From NCBI GenBank assembly GCA_018335765.1, contig JAGXRU010000252.1:1-6076 (forward strand): a DNA stretch of 6,076 nucleotides. Direction: 5' to 3'. The position numbers and the translations under genes are program-made. This document shows, in pieces, positions 1-5,470 of this stretch. Position 1 is the first letter of the stretch; every line of letters begins with the position of its first letter. The notes below the pieces were generated by a model. That model saw only the letters and a program-made list of their open reading frames with translations, searched no databases and was not told the DNA's origin. The stretch comes from Alkaliphilus sp. (GTDB lineage: Bacteria > Bacillota > Clostridia > Peptostreptococcales > Thermotaleaceae).

Positions 1-986
1 GATATAAATTCTAAATTTATGGCATCTAAAAAAGGAATTTCCATCGAAGTAAAAAGTAAGAACAGTGGCAGTGATGCACCGGCATAAGCCAATATTAGCG
101 TATTTGACATTGTAGCCATCATATCCTTGCCAACATTAAGTCCTGATTTAAAGAGAGATTGTGCTGTGGTGTTAGGATACTTATCTTTTATTTCAAAAAT
201 AAAGGAGGTAATAGACATACTCACATCCATAATAGCACCCATTGCACCAATAATGATTCCGCTAAACAGTAAACCTCTGTAATTTATCTTTACATCACTA
301 TACCTTACAAAGGTCTGAATATGATCCTCCGAAAGTCCTGTTAAAGCCATAAGATTACCAAAATGGTACGCAAATAAACCTGCAATGATTGTTCCTCCAA
401 TTGTACTTATTATTGCACAAAAACTTTTTTTGCTTAATCCACTTATCAACAAGAAGCTTATGAGTATAGAAAGTGAAGCAGTCAAGATTGCAGCAAATAT
501 AGGCTCAACTCCTTTTAATATCAAAGGAACTAAACAAAAAAGAATTAGAAACATTGTAAATAATAGTGATAAGGCAGCACCGATTCCCCTTAAACCTCCA
601 AAAATAACCAGCAGACAGAGGAAAATAATTGAAATTATTTTCAATGTATTTCTTCTTTCTATATCATGCAAATTGGCACGATCTATAACTCCATCTACAA
701 TTTGAAGACTTACTATAATAGACATTTCTGGTTTCAAAGAAAGATCTGAGCGTGTTCCCTCTATGGGAATATGCTCAAATTGAATAATATTGTTTTCGTA
801 AGGGCCATCAATAAATCTTGCCTGGATTGTATATATTTCCCCACCATCTCTAACTTCCTTATCAATATTAGTAATTACAGCGTTATATTTTTCATATAGC
901 CGAATTTCTTCGCTGTAACTATAGCTTATAGTAGATGCCACCCAAATAAGTATTTGTAAAATGAGTATTACATATATTCTTTTCAT
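1..986 (-). CDS. YibE/F-family integral membrane protein, C-terminus cut by window edge
   Basis: The minus-strand frame is open from an ATG at 986-984 to the left edge, giving 328 codons without a stop. The start is set by an AGGAGGA ribosome binding site at 997-991. Residues 1-24 form a hydrophobic N-terminal anchor. About 90 polar residues follow, probably outside the membrane. From about residue 112 on there is a run of membrane helices. Family-like stretches include IFGGLRGIGAALSLLFT (about 128-144), TGLSED, RGLLFSGIIIGAMGAIMDVSMSI (about 237-258, with the MD pair at 253-254) and GKDMMATMSNTLILAYAGASLP (about 286-307), which match what I know of YibE/F (PF07907). Family members are usually somewhat longer, so a few tens of residues are probably missing. 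The molecular role of the family is not established; transport is a guess. It is transcribed divergently from the iron-uptake genes. The family call is confident; any function is not. Confidence 0.88.
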   Translation of the reverse strand, partial: MKRIYVILILQILIWVASTISYSYSEEIRLYEKYNAVITNIDKEVRDGGEIYTIQARFIDGPYENNIIQFEHIPIEGTRSDLSLKPEMSIIVSLQIVDGVIDRANLHDIERRNTLKIISIIFLCLLVIFGGLRGIGAALSLLFTMFLILFCLVPLILKGVEPIFAAILTASLSILISFLLISGLSKKSFCAIISTIGGTIIAGLFAYHFGNLMALTGLSEDHIQTFVRYSDVKINYRGLLFSGIIIGAMGAIMDVSMSITSFIFEIKDKYPNTTAQSLFKSGLNVGKDMMATMSNTLILAYAGASLPLFLLFTSMEIPFLDAINLEFI

Positions 987-1043
987 TACATCCTCCTGCT
1001 CATTAGCTTGACTATCATATACATAAATATGTAGTAGCTGCAC

Positions 1044-1049
1044 ATTATA
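1044..1049 (-). promoter_or_regulatory. Candidate -10 element for the YibE/F gene
   Basis: The minus strand reads a perfect TATAAT here, 57 bases upstream of the ATG. No good -35 lies at the standard distance: the nearest TTGATT (minus strand 1075-1070) is 20 bases away, slightly too far, and forms part of the FNR-like palindrome. The region is very A/T-rich, so a chance match is possible. Confidence 0.35.
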
Positions 1050-1061
1050 TAACTTCTATGA

Positions 1062-1075
1062 ATGATTTAAATCAA
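1062..1075. promoter_or_regulatory. FNR/CRP-type palindrome (putative)
   Basis: ATGATTTAAATCAA contains a perfect 12-bp palindrome (TGATTTAAATCA, 1063-1074) and matches the classical FNR site TTGAT-N4-ATCAA at 9 of 10 defined bases with the right spacing. It lies between the divergent YibE/F and feoA genes, next to the putative YibE/F -10. Clostridial Crp/Fnr regulators do not all use this consensus, and A/T-rich palindromes are common by chance, so this is only a candidate. Confidence 0.3.
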
Positions 1076-1132
1076 AAATTTTATTTCGGATAAAATTTGA
1101 AAGAATAGGAAGGGAATCAAAGGATTCATATG

Positions 1133-1150
1133 AACTCACAAAACTCACAA
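1133..1150. repeat. Two tandem copies of AACTCACAA
   Basis: Two perfect 9-bp copies sit head to tail (1133-1141 and 1142-1150), just after a 10-bp palindrome TTCATATGAA (1125-1134). They lie about 20 bp upstream of the feoA -35 element. No known regulator site is recognised; possible roles are an upstream activator or UP-like element, or chance. Confidence 0.4.
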
Positions 1151-1167
1151 AAATTTAACATAAGCTA

Positions 1168-1196
1168 TTGACATTTTGAGATGAAAATGATACTCT
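1168..1196 (+). promoter_or_regulatory. Promoter of feoA
   Basis: A consensus -35 TTGACA (1168-1173) is followed after 17 bases by TACTCT (1191-1196), which is preceded by TG one base upstream (1188-1189). This makes an extended -10 that compensates for the weak hexamer. Transcription would start near 1203, leaving a leader of about 40 bases. The -10 lies inside the Fur-box-like operator, as expected for repression by blocking RNA polymerase. Confidence 0.65.
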
Positions 1197-1202
1197 TTAT
1201 CA
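1183..1202. promoter_or_regulatory. Fur-box-like operator upstream of feoA
   Basis: GAAAATGATACTCTTTATC (1183-1201) matches the classical 19-bp Fur box GATAATGATAATCATTATC at 16 of 19 positions. In the 7-1-7 view, TGATACT-C-TTTATCA (1188-1202) matches at 12 of 14 positions. It covers the -10 of the feoA promoter. Iron-replete Fur would therefore shut off feoA, and possibly the genes after it. A DtxR-type regulator is an alternative, but the half-sites read as Fur. Confidence 0.7.
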
Positions 1203-1244
1203 ATAAGAGAGTTATATTATTGACAAAGAAGTAGGTGGGAGTCT

Positions 1245-1460
1245 ATGGTTTTATCAAAAGCAAATATTGGTCAGACATTTCAGGTGAAAAGTGTTGAAGG
1301 TAAAGAAAATGTAAAAAAATTTCTTTTTACTTTAGGTTGTTTTGAAGGAGAAGAGATTACTCTCATTTCTATACTTGCAGGAAATTATATTGTTAATATA
1401 AAAGACAGCAGATATGCATTGGATGAAAATATGGCTAAAGCTATAGTGATGGAAGCATAA
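1245..1460 (+). CDS. feoA: FeoA family protein, ferrous iron transport
   Basis: This 71-residue protein has the size and pattern of clostridial FeoA, a small cytosolic SH3-like beta-barrel thought to assist the FeoB permease. Recognisable parts are the VKKFLFTLGCFEGEEITLIS segment (about 24-43, the family's LG-x(2)-G-x(2)-V/I pattern), GNYIVNIKDSRYALDENMAKAI (about 46-67, equivalent to the usual G-x-L-I-V-x(3)-SR-x-AL helix entry) and a short C-terminus. The ATG at 1245 is preceded by AGGTGGGA (1233-1240) at good spacing. It is the first gene of the iron block and sits behind a promoter overlapped by a Fur-like box. Only one FeoA is present here, whereas many Clostridia carry two in tandem. 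The 119-bp gap to feoB is unusually wide for a translationally linked pair. Confidence 0.92.
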   Translation: MVLSKANIGQTFQVKSVEGKENVKKFLFTLGCFEGEEITLISILAGNYIVNIKDSRYALDENMAKAIVMEA

Positions 1461-1489
1461 TCCATGAAATTTATTTTGATTTTTACTAT

Positions 1490-1516
1490 TAATATGCTAT
1501 GTAATGTAGCATATTA
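1490..1516. repeat. Perfect 10-bp inverted repeat between feoA and feoB
   Basis: TAATATGCTA (1490-1499) and TAGCATATTA (1507-1516) are exact reverse complements around a 7-base loop. The stem has only two G-C pairs and the tail (TATTTGCTTTA) is only loosely T-rich, so it is a poor intrinsic terminator. It could be an mRNA-processing or stabilising hairpin after feoA, a weak attenuator, or a binding site for a dimeric regulator just upstream of the second Fur box. The repeat is seen directly; its role is inferred. Confidence 0.6.
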
Positions 1517-1529
1517 TATTTGCTTTATG

Positions 1530-1548
1530 ATTGATAATGGTTATCAAT
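1530..1548. promoter_or_regulatory. Near-perfect Fur box upstream of feoB
   Basis: ATTGATAATGGTTATCAAT has perfect 8-bp arms around TGG. Its core TGATAAT-G-GTTATCA (1532-1546) matches the 7-1-7 Fur consensus TGATAAT-N-ATTATCA at 13 of 14 defined positions. It ends 32 bases before the feoB ATG. A possible -10 GATAAT (1533-1538) lies inside it but has no convincing -35. Another weak pair is TTAATA (1489-1494), 17 bases, TATTAT (1512-1517). The box implies a separate iron-controlled promoter for feoB, or Fur acting as a roadblock to readthrough from feoA. Confidence 0.82.
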
Positions 1549-1579
1549 ATAGAACCAGATGAGTGAAGGGGGATGTACT

Positions 1580-3535
1580 ATGAAGATAGCATTAACTGGC
1601 AATCCTAATTCAGGGAAAACCACACTATTTAATGCGATTACAGGGAAAGCTGAGGTTGCAGGAAACTGGCCGGGTGTCACCGTAGAGAAGAAAGAAGCGG
1701 ATCTTAAGAAAAAGTATAACCCAAAGGGAATTAATGTTAGAGTCGTTGATCTCCCGGGTACATATTCCTTTTCTCCATATACCGGTGAGGAAGCAATTAC
1801 GAGGGATTTCATCTTAGGGGAAGAGCCTGACGTAATTATTAATATTGTAGATGGCGCTAACGTGAGTAGAAGTCTTTTCTTTACAACTCAGCTTTTGGAG
1901 TTAGGAATTCCGATTATTATTGCGTTAAATAAAAGTGATATTTTATCTAAAAGAGGAGATGTTGTAGATAAAAACGCTTTAAGCAAAGCACTAAATTGCA
2001 AGGTGGTTGCTACTACTGCCACCTCAGAAGATGGATTAATAAATTTGATTAGTGAAGCTGTTAAATTGGGTAAGGAAAAGAAACCGCAAATTGCACCTGA
2101 TTTTGCGGGCAAGGATTCTGAGGATTCTGACAGGGCAAGACAAAGGTTTGTAGACGGAATTGTTGAGAAGTGTCAAGTTAAGAAAAGAGATTCAAGCAAG
2201 ATTACTTTTTCTGACAAGGTAGATAGGGTAGTAGCACATAAATGGTTAGGTTTACCGATATTTTTTGCAATCATGTGGGCAGTTTTTTCATTTTCCATTG
2301 AAGGATTAGGCGGATATCTATCAGGATACTTTAATGATGTAGTATTTGGGGAAATCGTGCCGAGTGTAGCAAATGGTTTCTTGGAGGGAATGGGAGTCAA
2401 TCCTCTGTTGCAGGCTCTCATAGTAGATGGTGCTATTGGAGGTGTTGGAGCTGTTGTAGGATTTTTACCCTTGATTATGGTGCTGTTTTTCTGTTTATCT
2501 CTTCTTGAAGACTGTGGATATATGGCTAGGGTAGCAGTTGTTATGGATCGGTTTTTTAAAAAAATTGGTCTGTCCGGAAAATCTATTATACCCATGATCG
2601 TAGGTTCAGGTTGTGCTATTCCAGGCGTTATGGCGACTAGAACAATAGAAGATGTTAACGAAAGGAGAATGACTACAATTCTTACTCCTTTTGTACCATG
2701 TGGTGCTAAATTGCCGATCATAGCTCTTTTTGCAGCTGTATTTTTCCCTGAAAAAAATTGGGTAGGACCAAGTATGTATGTTATTGCAATCACAATGATT
2801 GTAATTGGAGGACTTTTATTAAAGAAAATTTTTGTGTGGGAGAATACATCCCAATTCATAATTGAGCTTCCTGAGTATAAAATACCAAGCTTGAAATATG
2901 CTTTTCTTCAAATGATTGACAAAGCAAAATCCTTTATATACAAAGCAACAACTATTATTCTTGTGTGCAATACATTAGTATGGTTCGCTCAGGCATACAG
3001 TTGGACTCTTAGCCCCGTTGAAGATCAGAGTTTAAGCATACTTGCTTCAATTGGTTCTGTGATTGCCCCGATTTTGATTCCATTAGGATTCGTTGGGTGG
3101 CAACTTTCAGCCGCCGCATTGACAGGTTTTATTGCCAAGGAAAATGTTGTTGCTACGTTTGCAGTGATTTTAGTTGCAACTTCAGAAGAATCATTGCACC
3201 TGCCGGGAGGGGCTTTAGCACAATTTTTTACGCCAGTGACAGCCTTTGCTTATCTTGTATTTAATTTATTTACTCCACCTTGCTTTGCGGCAATTGGTGC
3301 CATGAATTCTGAAATGGGTTCGAAGAAATGGTTATTCAGGGGTCTTGCATTTCAGTTTGGGGTTGGATACATTTTAGCCATGATTGTAACTCAAGTTGGA
3401 ACATTGATCGCATATAAAACACCTGCAGTGGGTTTTGTACCAGCTATAGTAATAGCTGTGGCTATGGCAATTTATATAACCACTGTTATTAGGAAAGCGG
3501 AGTCAGAACGGCACAAAATAGGAGTTGAAGCGTAA
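1580..3535 (+). CDS. feoB: FeoB, GTP-dependent ferrous iron permease
   Basis: FeoB takes up Fe(II) across the cytoplasmic membrane, gated by an N-terminal G-protein domain. I place the start at the ATG at 1580 (651 residues) because AGGGGG (1567-1572) lies 7 bases upstream and MKIALTGNPNSGKTT is the normal FeoB N-terminus; an in-frame ATG at 1559 would add only MSEGGCT. G motifs: G1 GNPNSGKTT (7-15), G2 around PGVT (31-34), G3 DLPG (57-60), G4 NKSD (117-120), with a G5-like region near 144-152. The linker before the first helix (about 165-220) is short compared with the E. coli protein. The membrane core starts near residue 221 and has both gates: GCAIPG with Cys345, PFVPCGAKLP with Cys374, and GFIAKENVV with Lys520-Glu521. 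NLFTPPCFAAIGAM near the C-terminus is also family-typical. E. coli FeoB has 773 residues, so this is a compact form. It sits behind its own Fur box, and its stop overlaps the next gene. Confidence 0.96.
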   Translation: MKIALTGNPNSGKTTLFNAITGKAEVAGNWPGVTVEKKEADLKKKYNPKGINVRVVDLPGTYSFSPYTGEEAITRDFILGEEPDVIINIVDGANVSRSLFFTTQLLELGIPIIIALNKSDILSKRGDVVDKNALSKALNCKVVATTATSEDGLINLISEAVKLGKEKKPQIAPDFAGKDSEDSDRARQRFVDGIVEKCQVKKRDSSKITFSDKVDRVVAHKWLGLPIFFAIMWAVFSFSIEGLGGYLSGYFNDVVFGEIVPSVANGFLEGMGVNPLLQALIVDGAIGGVGAVVGFLPLIMVLFFCLSLLEDCGYMARVAVVMDRFFKKIGLSGKSIIPMIVGSGCAIPGVMATRTIEDVNERRMTTILTPFVPCGAKLPIIALFAAVFFPEKNWVGPSMYVIAITMIVIGGLLLKKIFVWENTSQFIIELPEYKIPSLKYAFLQMIDKAKSFIYKATTIILVCNTLVWFAQAYSWTLSPVEDQSLSILASIGSVIAPILIPLGFVGWQLSAAALTGFIAKENVVATFAVILVATSEESLHLPGGALAQFFTPVTAFAYLVFNLFTPPCFAAIGAMNSEMGSKKWLFRGLAFQFGVGYILAMIVTQVGTLIAYKTPAVGFVPAIVIAVAMAIYITTVIRKAESERHKIGVEA

Positions 3536-3678
3536 TGCTTGTGAACATAATAGCTGGCTTAATTTTTGGGGGTATTTTAATATTTGTCTCTAAAAAAGCT
3601 TGGGATGATATCAGAAAAAATAAATGCAGCTGTGGCAGCAGCTGTCCCGGTAAGAAAAAGTCTGGAAAACGCCAGTAA
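3535..3678 (+). CDS. FeoB-associated Cys-rich membrane protein
   Basis: This 47-residue gene is easily missed. Its ATG shares one base with the feoB stop (TAATG), and AGGAG (3520-3524, inside feoB) provides a binding site 10 bases upstream, so translational coupling is likely. The protein has one N-terminal membrane helix (about 3-18, VNIIAGLIFGGILIFV), the segment SKKAWDDIRKNK, a Cys cluster CSCGSSC (Cys31, Cys33, Cys37) and a basic tail GKKKSGKRQ. This layout is that of the FeoB-associated Cys-rich family (PF12669), found after feoB in many Firmicutes. The Cys cluster, next to a basic cytoplasmic tail, could hold or relay Fe(II) at the pore exit, possibly replacing the Cys-containing FeoC or C-terminal extension found elsewhere. 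That role is inference; the family assignment rests on size, position and layout. Confidence 0.86.
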   Translation: MLVNIIAGLIFGGILIFVSKKAWDDIRKNKCSCGSSCPGKKKSGKRQ

Positions 3679-3696
3679 AAAGTTGTTGAAAAACAC

Positions 3697-3727
3697 AGGA
3701 CTCTACTTGAACATCAAGCAGGGTCCT
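3697..3727 (+). terminator. Probable end-of-operon hairpin after the feo genes
   Basis: AGGACTCTACTTGA (3697-3710) pairs with TCAAGCAGGGTCCT (3714-3727) around a 3-base loop, giving a 14-bp stem with one G-U pair and one A-C mismatch. It begins 19 bases after the Cys-rich gene's stop. An A-rich run precedes it, but the tail (TAAAATATTTATG) is not a clean U-run, so it may be a weak terminator or a stabilising 3' hairpin. Confidence 0.55.
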
Positions 3728-3728
3728 T

Positions 3729-3755
3729 AAAATATTTATGCTAAAAATATTTATG
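3729..3755. repeat. Direct repeat AAAATATTTATG, two copies
   Basis: Two identical 12-bp copies (3729-3740 and 3744-3755) are separated by three bases, directly after the hairpin that follows the feo genes. Such A/T-rich repeats can arise by replication slippage. No function is recognised. Confidence 0.45.
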
Positions 3756-3770
3756 AATGAAATAGAAAAG

Positions 3771-3796
3771 GTGCATCTGATGAGTGCATCTGATTT
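3771..3796. repeat. Tandem direct repeat GTGCATCTGATGA / GTGCATCTGATTT
   Basis: Two tandem 13-bp units (3771-3783 and 3784-3796) share their first 11 bases. They stand in the non-coding stretch between the feo block and the small membrane protein gene. Spaced 13 bp apart, the copies would fall on somewhat different helix faces. A regulator site or slippage product are both possible, and no known consensus is recognised. Confidence 0.5.
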
Positions 3797-3826
3797 TAGT
3801 TAGATAAAAAATTTTGACGATAGTGG

Positions 3827-3866
3827 TTGACAATTGTTGAATTTCAAGCAACAATATACATACAAT
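3827..3866 (+). promoter_or_regulatory. Possible promoter with a 7-bp inverted repeat
   Basis: A consensus -35 TTGACA (3827-3832) stands 17 bases before AACAAT (3850-3855). A second pairing in the same stretch is TTGAAT (3837-3842), 18 bases, TACAAT (3861-3866). Within it, ATTGTTG (3833-3839) and CAACAAT (3849-3855) form a perfect inverted repeat that would overlap the spacer and -10, as an operator could. A transcript from here would have about 100 bases of leader before the gene at 3966. Confidence 0.35.
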
Positions 3867-3913
3867 AATTCAAATCGTAATGCTTGGAATAAGTCAAATG
3901 ATGATGGAACCTG

Positions 3914-3942
3914 TTTTTCTGATAAAAAATAAATGTTAAAAT
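3914..3942 (+). promoter_or_regulatory. Possible proximal promoter of the small membrane protein gene
   Basis: TGTTAAAAT (3934-3942) is an extended -10 (TG, one base, TAAAAT) preceded at 17 bases by a poor -35, TTTTTC (3914-3919). Transcription would start only a few bases before the ribosome binding site. The context is A/T-rich, so this is a weak prediction. Confidence 0.3.
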
Positions 3943-3965
3943 AAACTACAAAGGAGGAAACAATA

Positions 3966-4184
3966 ATGATCAGTTTAGGATACGCACTAATAAGTATAGC
4001 AAATGGCCTTTTAATATGGACTGCAATGCTTCTTCTATTAAGTACCCTGTTCAGATGGCTATGGAATATAACTATAACAAGAATTTTTGAAATTAGGGAA
4101 ATAACTTATTGGGAAGCTTTAAGGCTAATGGCAATGGCGGCTCTGTTGTTTGGAAATGGGCCAGGCTTCAATTTAAAATTCTAA
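3966..4184 (+). CDS. Small membrane protein of unknown function
   Basis: This is a 72-residue protein I cannot name. The start is convincing: AAAGGAGG (3950-3957) lies 8 bases before the ATG and is the best ribosome binding site in the window. Residues 4-27 form a long hydrophobic helix (GYALISIANGLLIWTAMLLLLSTL). An aromatic, basic stretch (FRWLWN, 28-33) and a polar segment follow. A second helix-like part, ITYWEALRLMAMAALLFG (46-63), leads to a short tail GNGPGFNLKF. The second part recalls the ending ITFWQALGLLLLSRLLFG seen in many short uncharacterised membrane proteins; this resemblance is from memory. It probably sits in the membrane as a hairpin or a single helix plus an amphipathic one. 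It lies 95 bp before the amidase gene with no clear terminator between, so co-transcription is possible. Confidence 0.75.
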   Translation: MISLGYALISIANGLLIWTAMLLLLSTLFRWLWNITITRIFEIREITYWEALRLMAMAALLFGNGPGFNLKF

Positions 4185-4279
4185 AAGAAAAGATTGATGT
4201 TTTATTTATATTTTTTATCCTAGATAGCTGTCCTCATACATATTAATTTTATATATGGATTTGAGGGAGGGTTATTCTG

Positions 4280-5377
4280 GTGTCACTTAAATATGCAATA
4301 AAAACCTGTATGTTGATTATGTTATTAGTCATACTAATATTATTATGTGCTGTAGGGTTACCTTATATTAGACCAGTCATGATGGCATTTTTTATTGAAG
4401 AAGAATTATCAGAGGAAATTAATTATATAGTTCAAAGGCGAAGTCAATCAATATTGACAGAGGATGTGGAGACGCTCAAAAATTTGTATGATCTAAACAT
4501 CAGAGCTAGCCAATGGGCATTTGAGCACGAATTGAGGAAAATGAAATATCTGCAGAAGTGGTCCAAAAAACAGGGGGTAAAATTTGTTGGAATACAGCCA
4601 AATGTCATGATCAGGAGATCAAGCGTTAAGGAGGAAGGTTATTCTTTAAATCTCACAATTTCAACTAAATATGATTATATTTATGAGAATGAAGAAGTCA
4701 TCAACAGTTTTAGAATAGGAACACACCACTCTATTGAAATAGAAAAAAGAGAGGAAGGCTGGGTAATTTTAAGGGAGTGGTATACAGATCCATTTGCTGA
4801 TTCTTTGCATCTGGATGATATAAAAACGGAGTCCATCAAAGAATTTATTCTGTCCCAAGAATTTAGAGATTTATCCAATATTGGAGATAGAAGATTAAAT
4901 GCATTGAAATACGCAGATGAGTTTTCTGGAGCTGCAGGGGAAGTTAATCGTGGCTACAACAAAAAATATATAAATTATAATCCCAAGGGAGGAGATTGTG
5001 CAAATTATGCATCTCAAATTCTCTATGAGGGAGGACGGTTTAAAAAAAATTCAATATGGAACTACGACAAGGGAGGAAGTAGTGCATGGGTAAATGCACA
5101 AGCCTTTAAGAATTACATGATAAATAGCGGAAGAGCTTCCTTGGTGGCATATGGAGATTACAATAAGGTCTATAAGGCATCCTATAAATTGTTACCCGGA
5201 GATTTTGTGGCATATGAGAAAAAGGGTAAGATTACACATATATCGGTTATTACTGGAGCAGACTCTAAAGGCTATTCTCTGGTAAACTCACACAATACAG
5301 ATAGATATCGTGTGCCTTGGGATTTGGGATGGAGTAATAAGGGAATAAAATTCTGGTTGGTTCATGTGCATTTCTAA
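4280..5377 (+). CDS. Membrane-anchored amidase domain protein (Amidase_6 type)
   Basis: This 365-residue protein starts at a GTG (4280-4282), chosen because GAGGGAGG (4263-4270) lies 9 bases upstream; the next in-frame ATG would cut into the membrane helix. Residues 8-28 form a signal anchor without a clear cleavage or lipobox site, so the rest should face outside. Residues 40-195 are a charged region with a beta-rich part around 100-170, probably an NTF2-like or similar domain. The C-terminal domain (about 203-365) matches Amidase_6 (PF12671): ALKYADEFSGAAGEVNRGYN, then GGDCANYASQIL with candidate nucleophile Cys240, LPGDFVAY (305-312), KITHISVIT with His320, and NSHNTDR (336-342). The Cys/His arrangement is like that of NlpC/P60 and CHAP enzymes, suggesting hydrolysis of an amide bond in peptidoglycan or a peptide. 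The true substrate is unknown. No neighbouring gene explains its role. Confidence 0.85.
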   Translation: MSLKYAIKTCMLIMLLVILILLCAVGLPYIRPVMMAFFIEEELSEEINYIVQRRSQSILTEDVETLKNLYDLNIRASQWAFEHELRKMKYLQKWSKKQGVKFVGIQPNVMIRRSSVKEEGYSLNLTISTKYDYIYENEEVINSFRIGTHHSIEIEKREEGWVILREWYTDPFADSLHLDDIKTESIKEFILSQEFRDLSNIGDRRLNALKYADEFSGAAGEVNRGYNKKYINYNPKGGDCANYASQILYEGGRFKKNSIWNYDKGGSSAWVNAQAFKNYMINSGRASLVAYGDYNKVYKASYKLLPGDFVAYEKKGKITHISVITGADSKGYSLVNSHNTDRYRVPWDLGWSNKGIKFWLVHVHF

Positions 5378-5470
5378 TGAATGACTAATGCTGACTCGTG
5401 ATAGAGTGCTCGCAATTGAGGGGCTTTAGATTATTATTTTTGGACGAATATTTTGAGGGAGTGGTGCAAA

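Noticed and set aside
385..705. Plus-strand open frame of about 106 codons
   Set aside because: It lies antisense to the YibE/F coding sequence, has no ribosome binding site and encodes no recognisable protein; the minus-strand frame gives clear family motifs.
1220..1225. Second TTGACA upstream of feoA
   Set aside because: A -10 at standard spacing would fall on the feoA start codon, so it cannot drive a normal feoA transcript.
1559..1579. Upstream ATG adding seven residues (MSEGGCT) to FeoB
   Set aside because: The AGGGGG ribosome binding site lies inside this extension and fits the ATG at 1580, where the family N-terminus begins.
1525..1812. Minus-strand open frame overlapping the Fur box and feoB start
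   Set aside because: It is antisense to the FeoB G domain, with no supporting ribosome binding site or motif.
2173..2859. Minus-strand open frame of 228 codons inside feoB
   Set aside because: It is fully antisense to the conserved FeoB membrane core, and its composition (Pro/Thr/Ile-rich) is that of a complementary shadow frame.
3738..3803. Short 21-codon frame (MLKIFMNEIEKV...) after the feo block
   Set aside because: It has no ribosome binding site at usable spacing, runs through direct repeats and shows no recognisable features.
5453..5470. TTG start adding six residues to the flavin reductase
   Set aside because: The extension consists of the ribosome binding site itself (GAGGGAG), and the ATG at 5471 has correct spacing to it.
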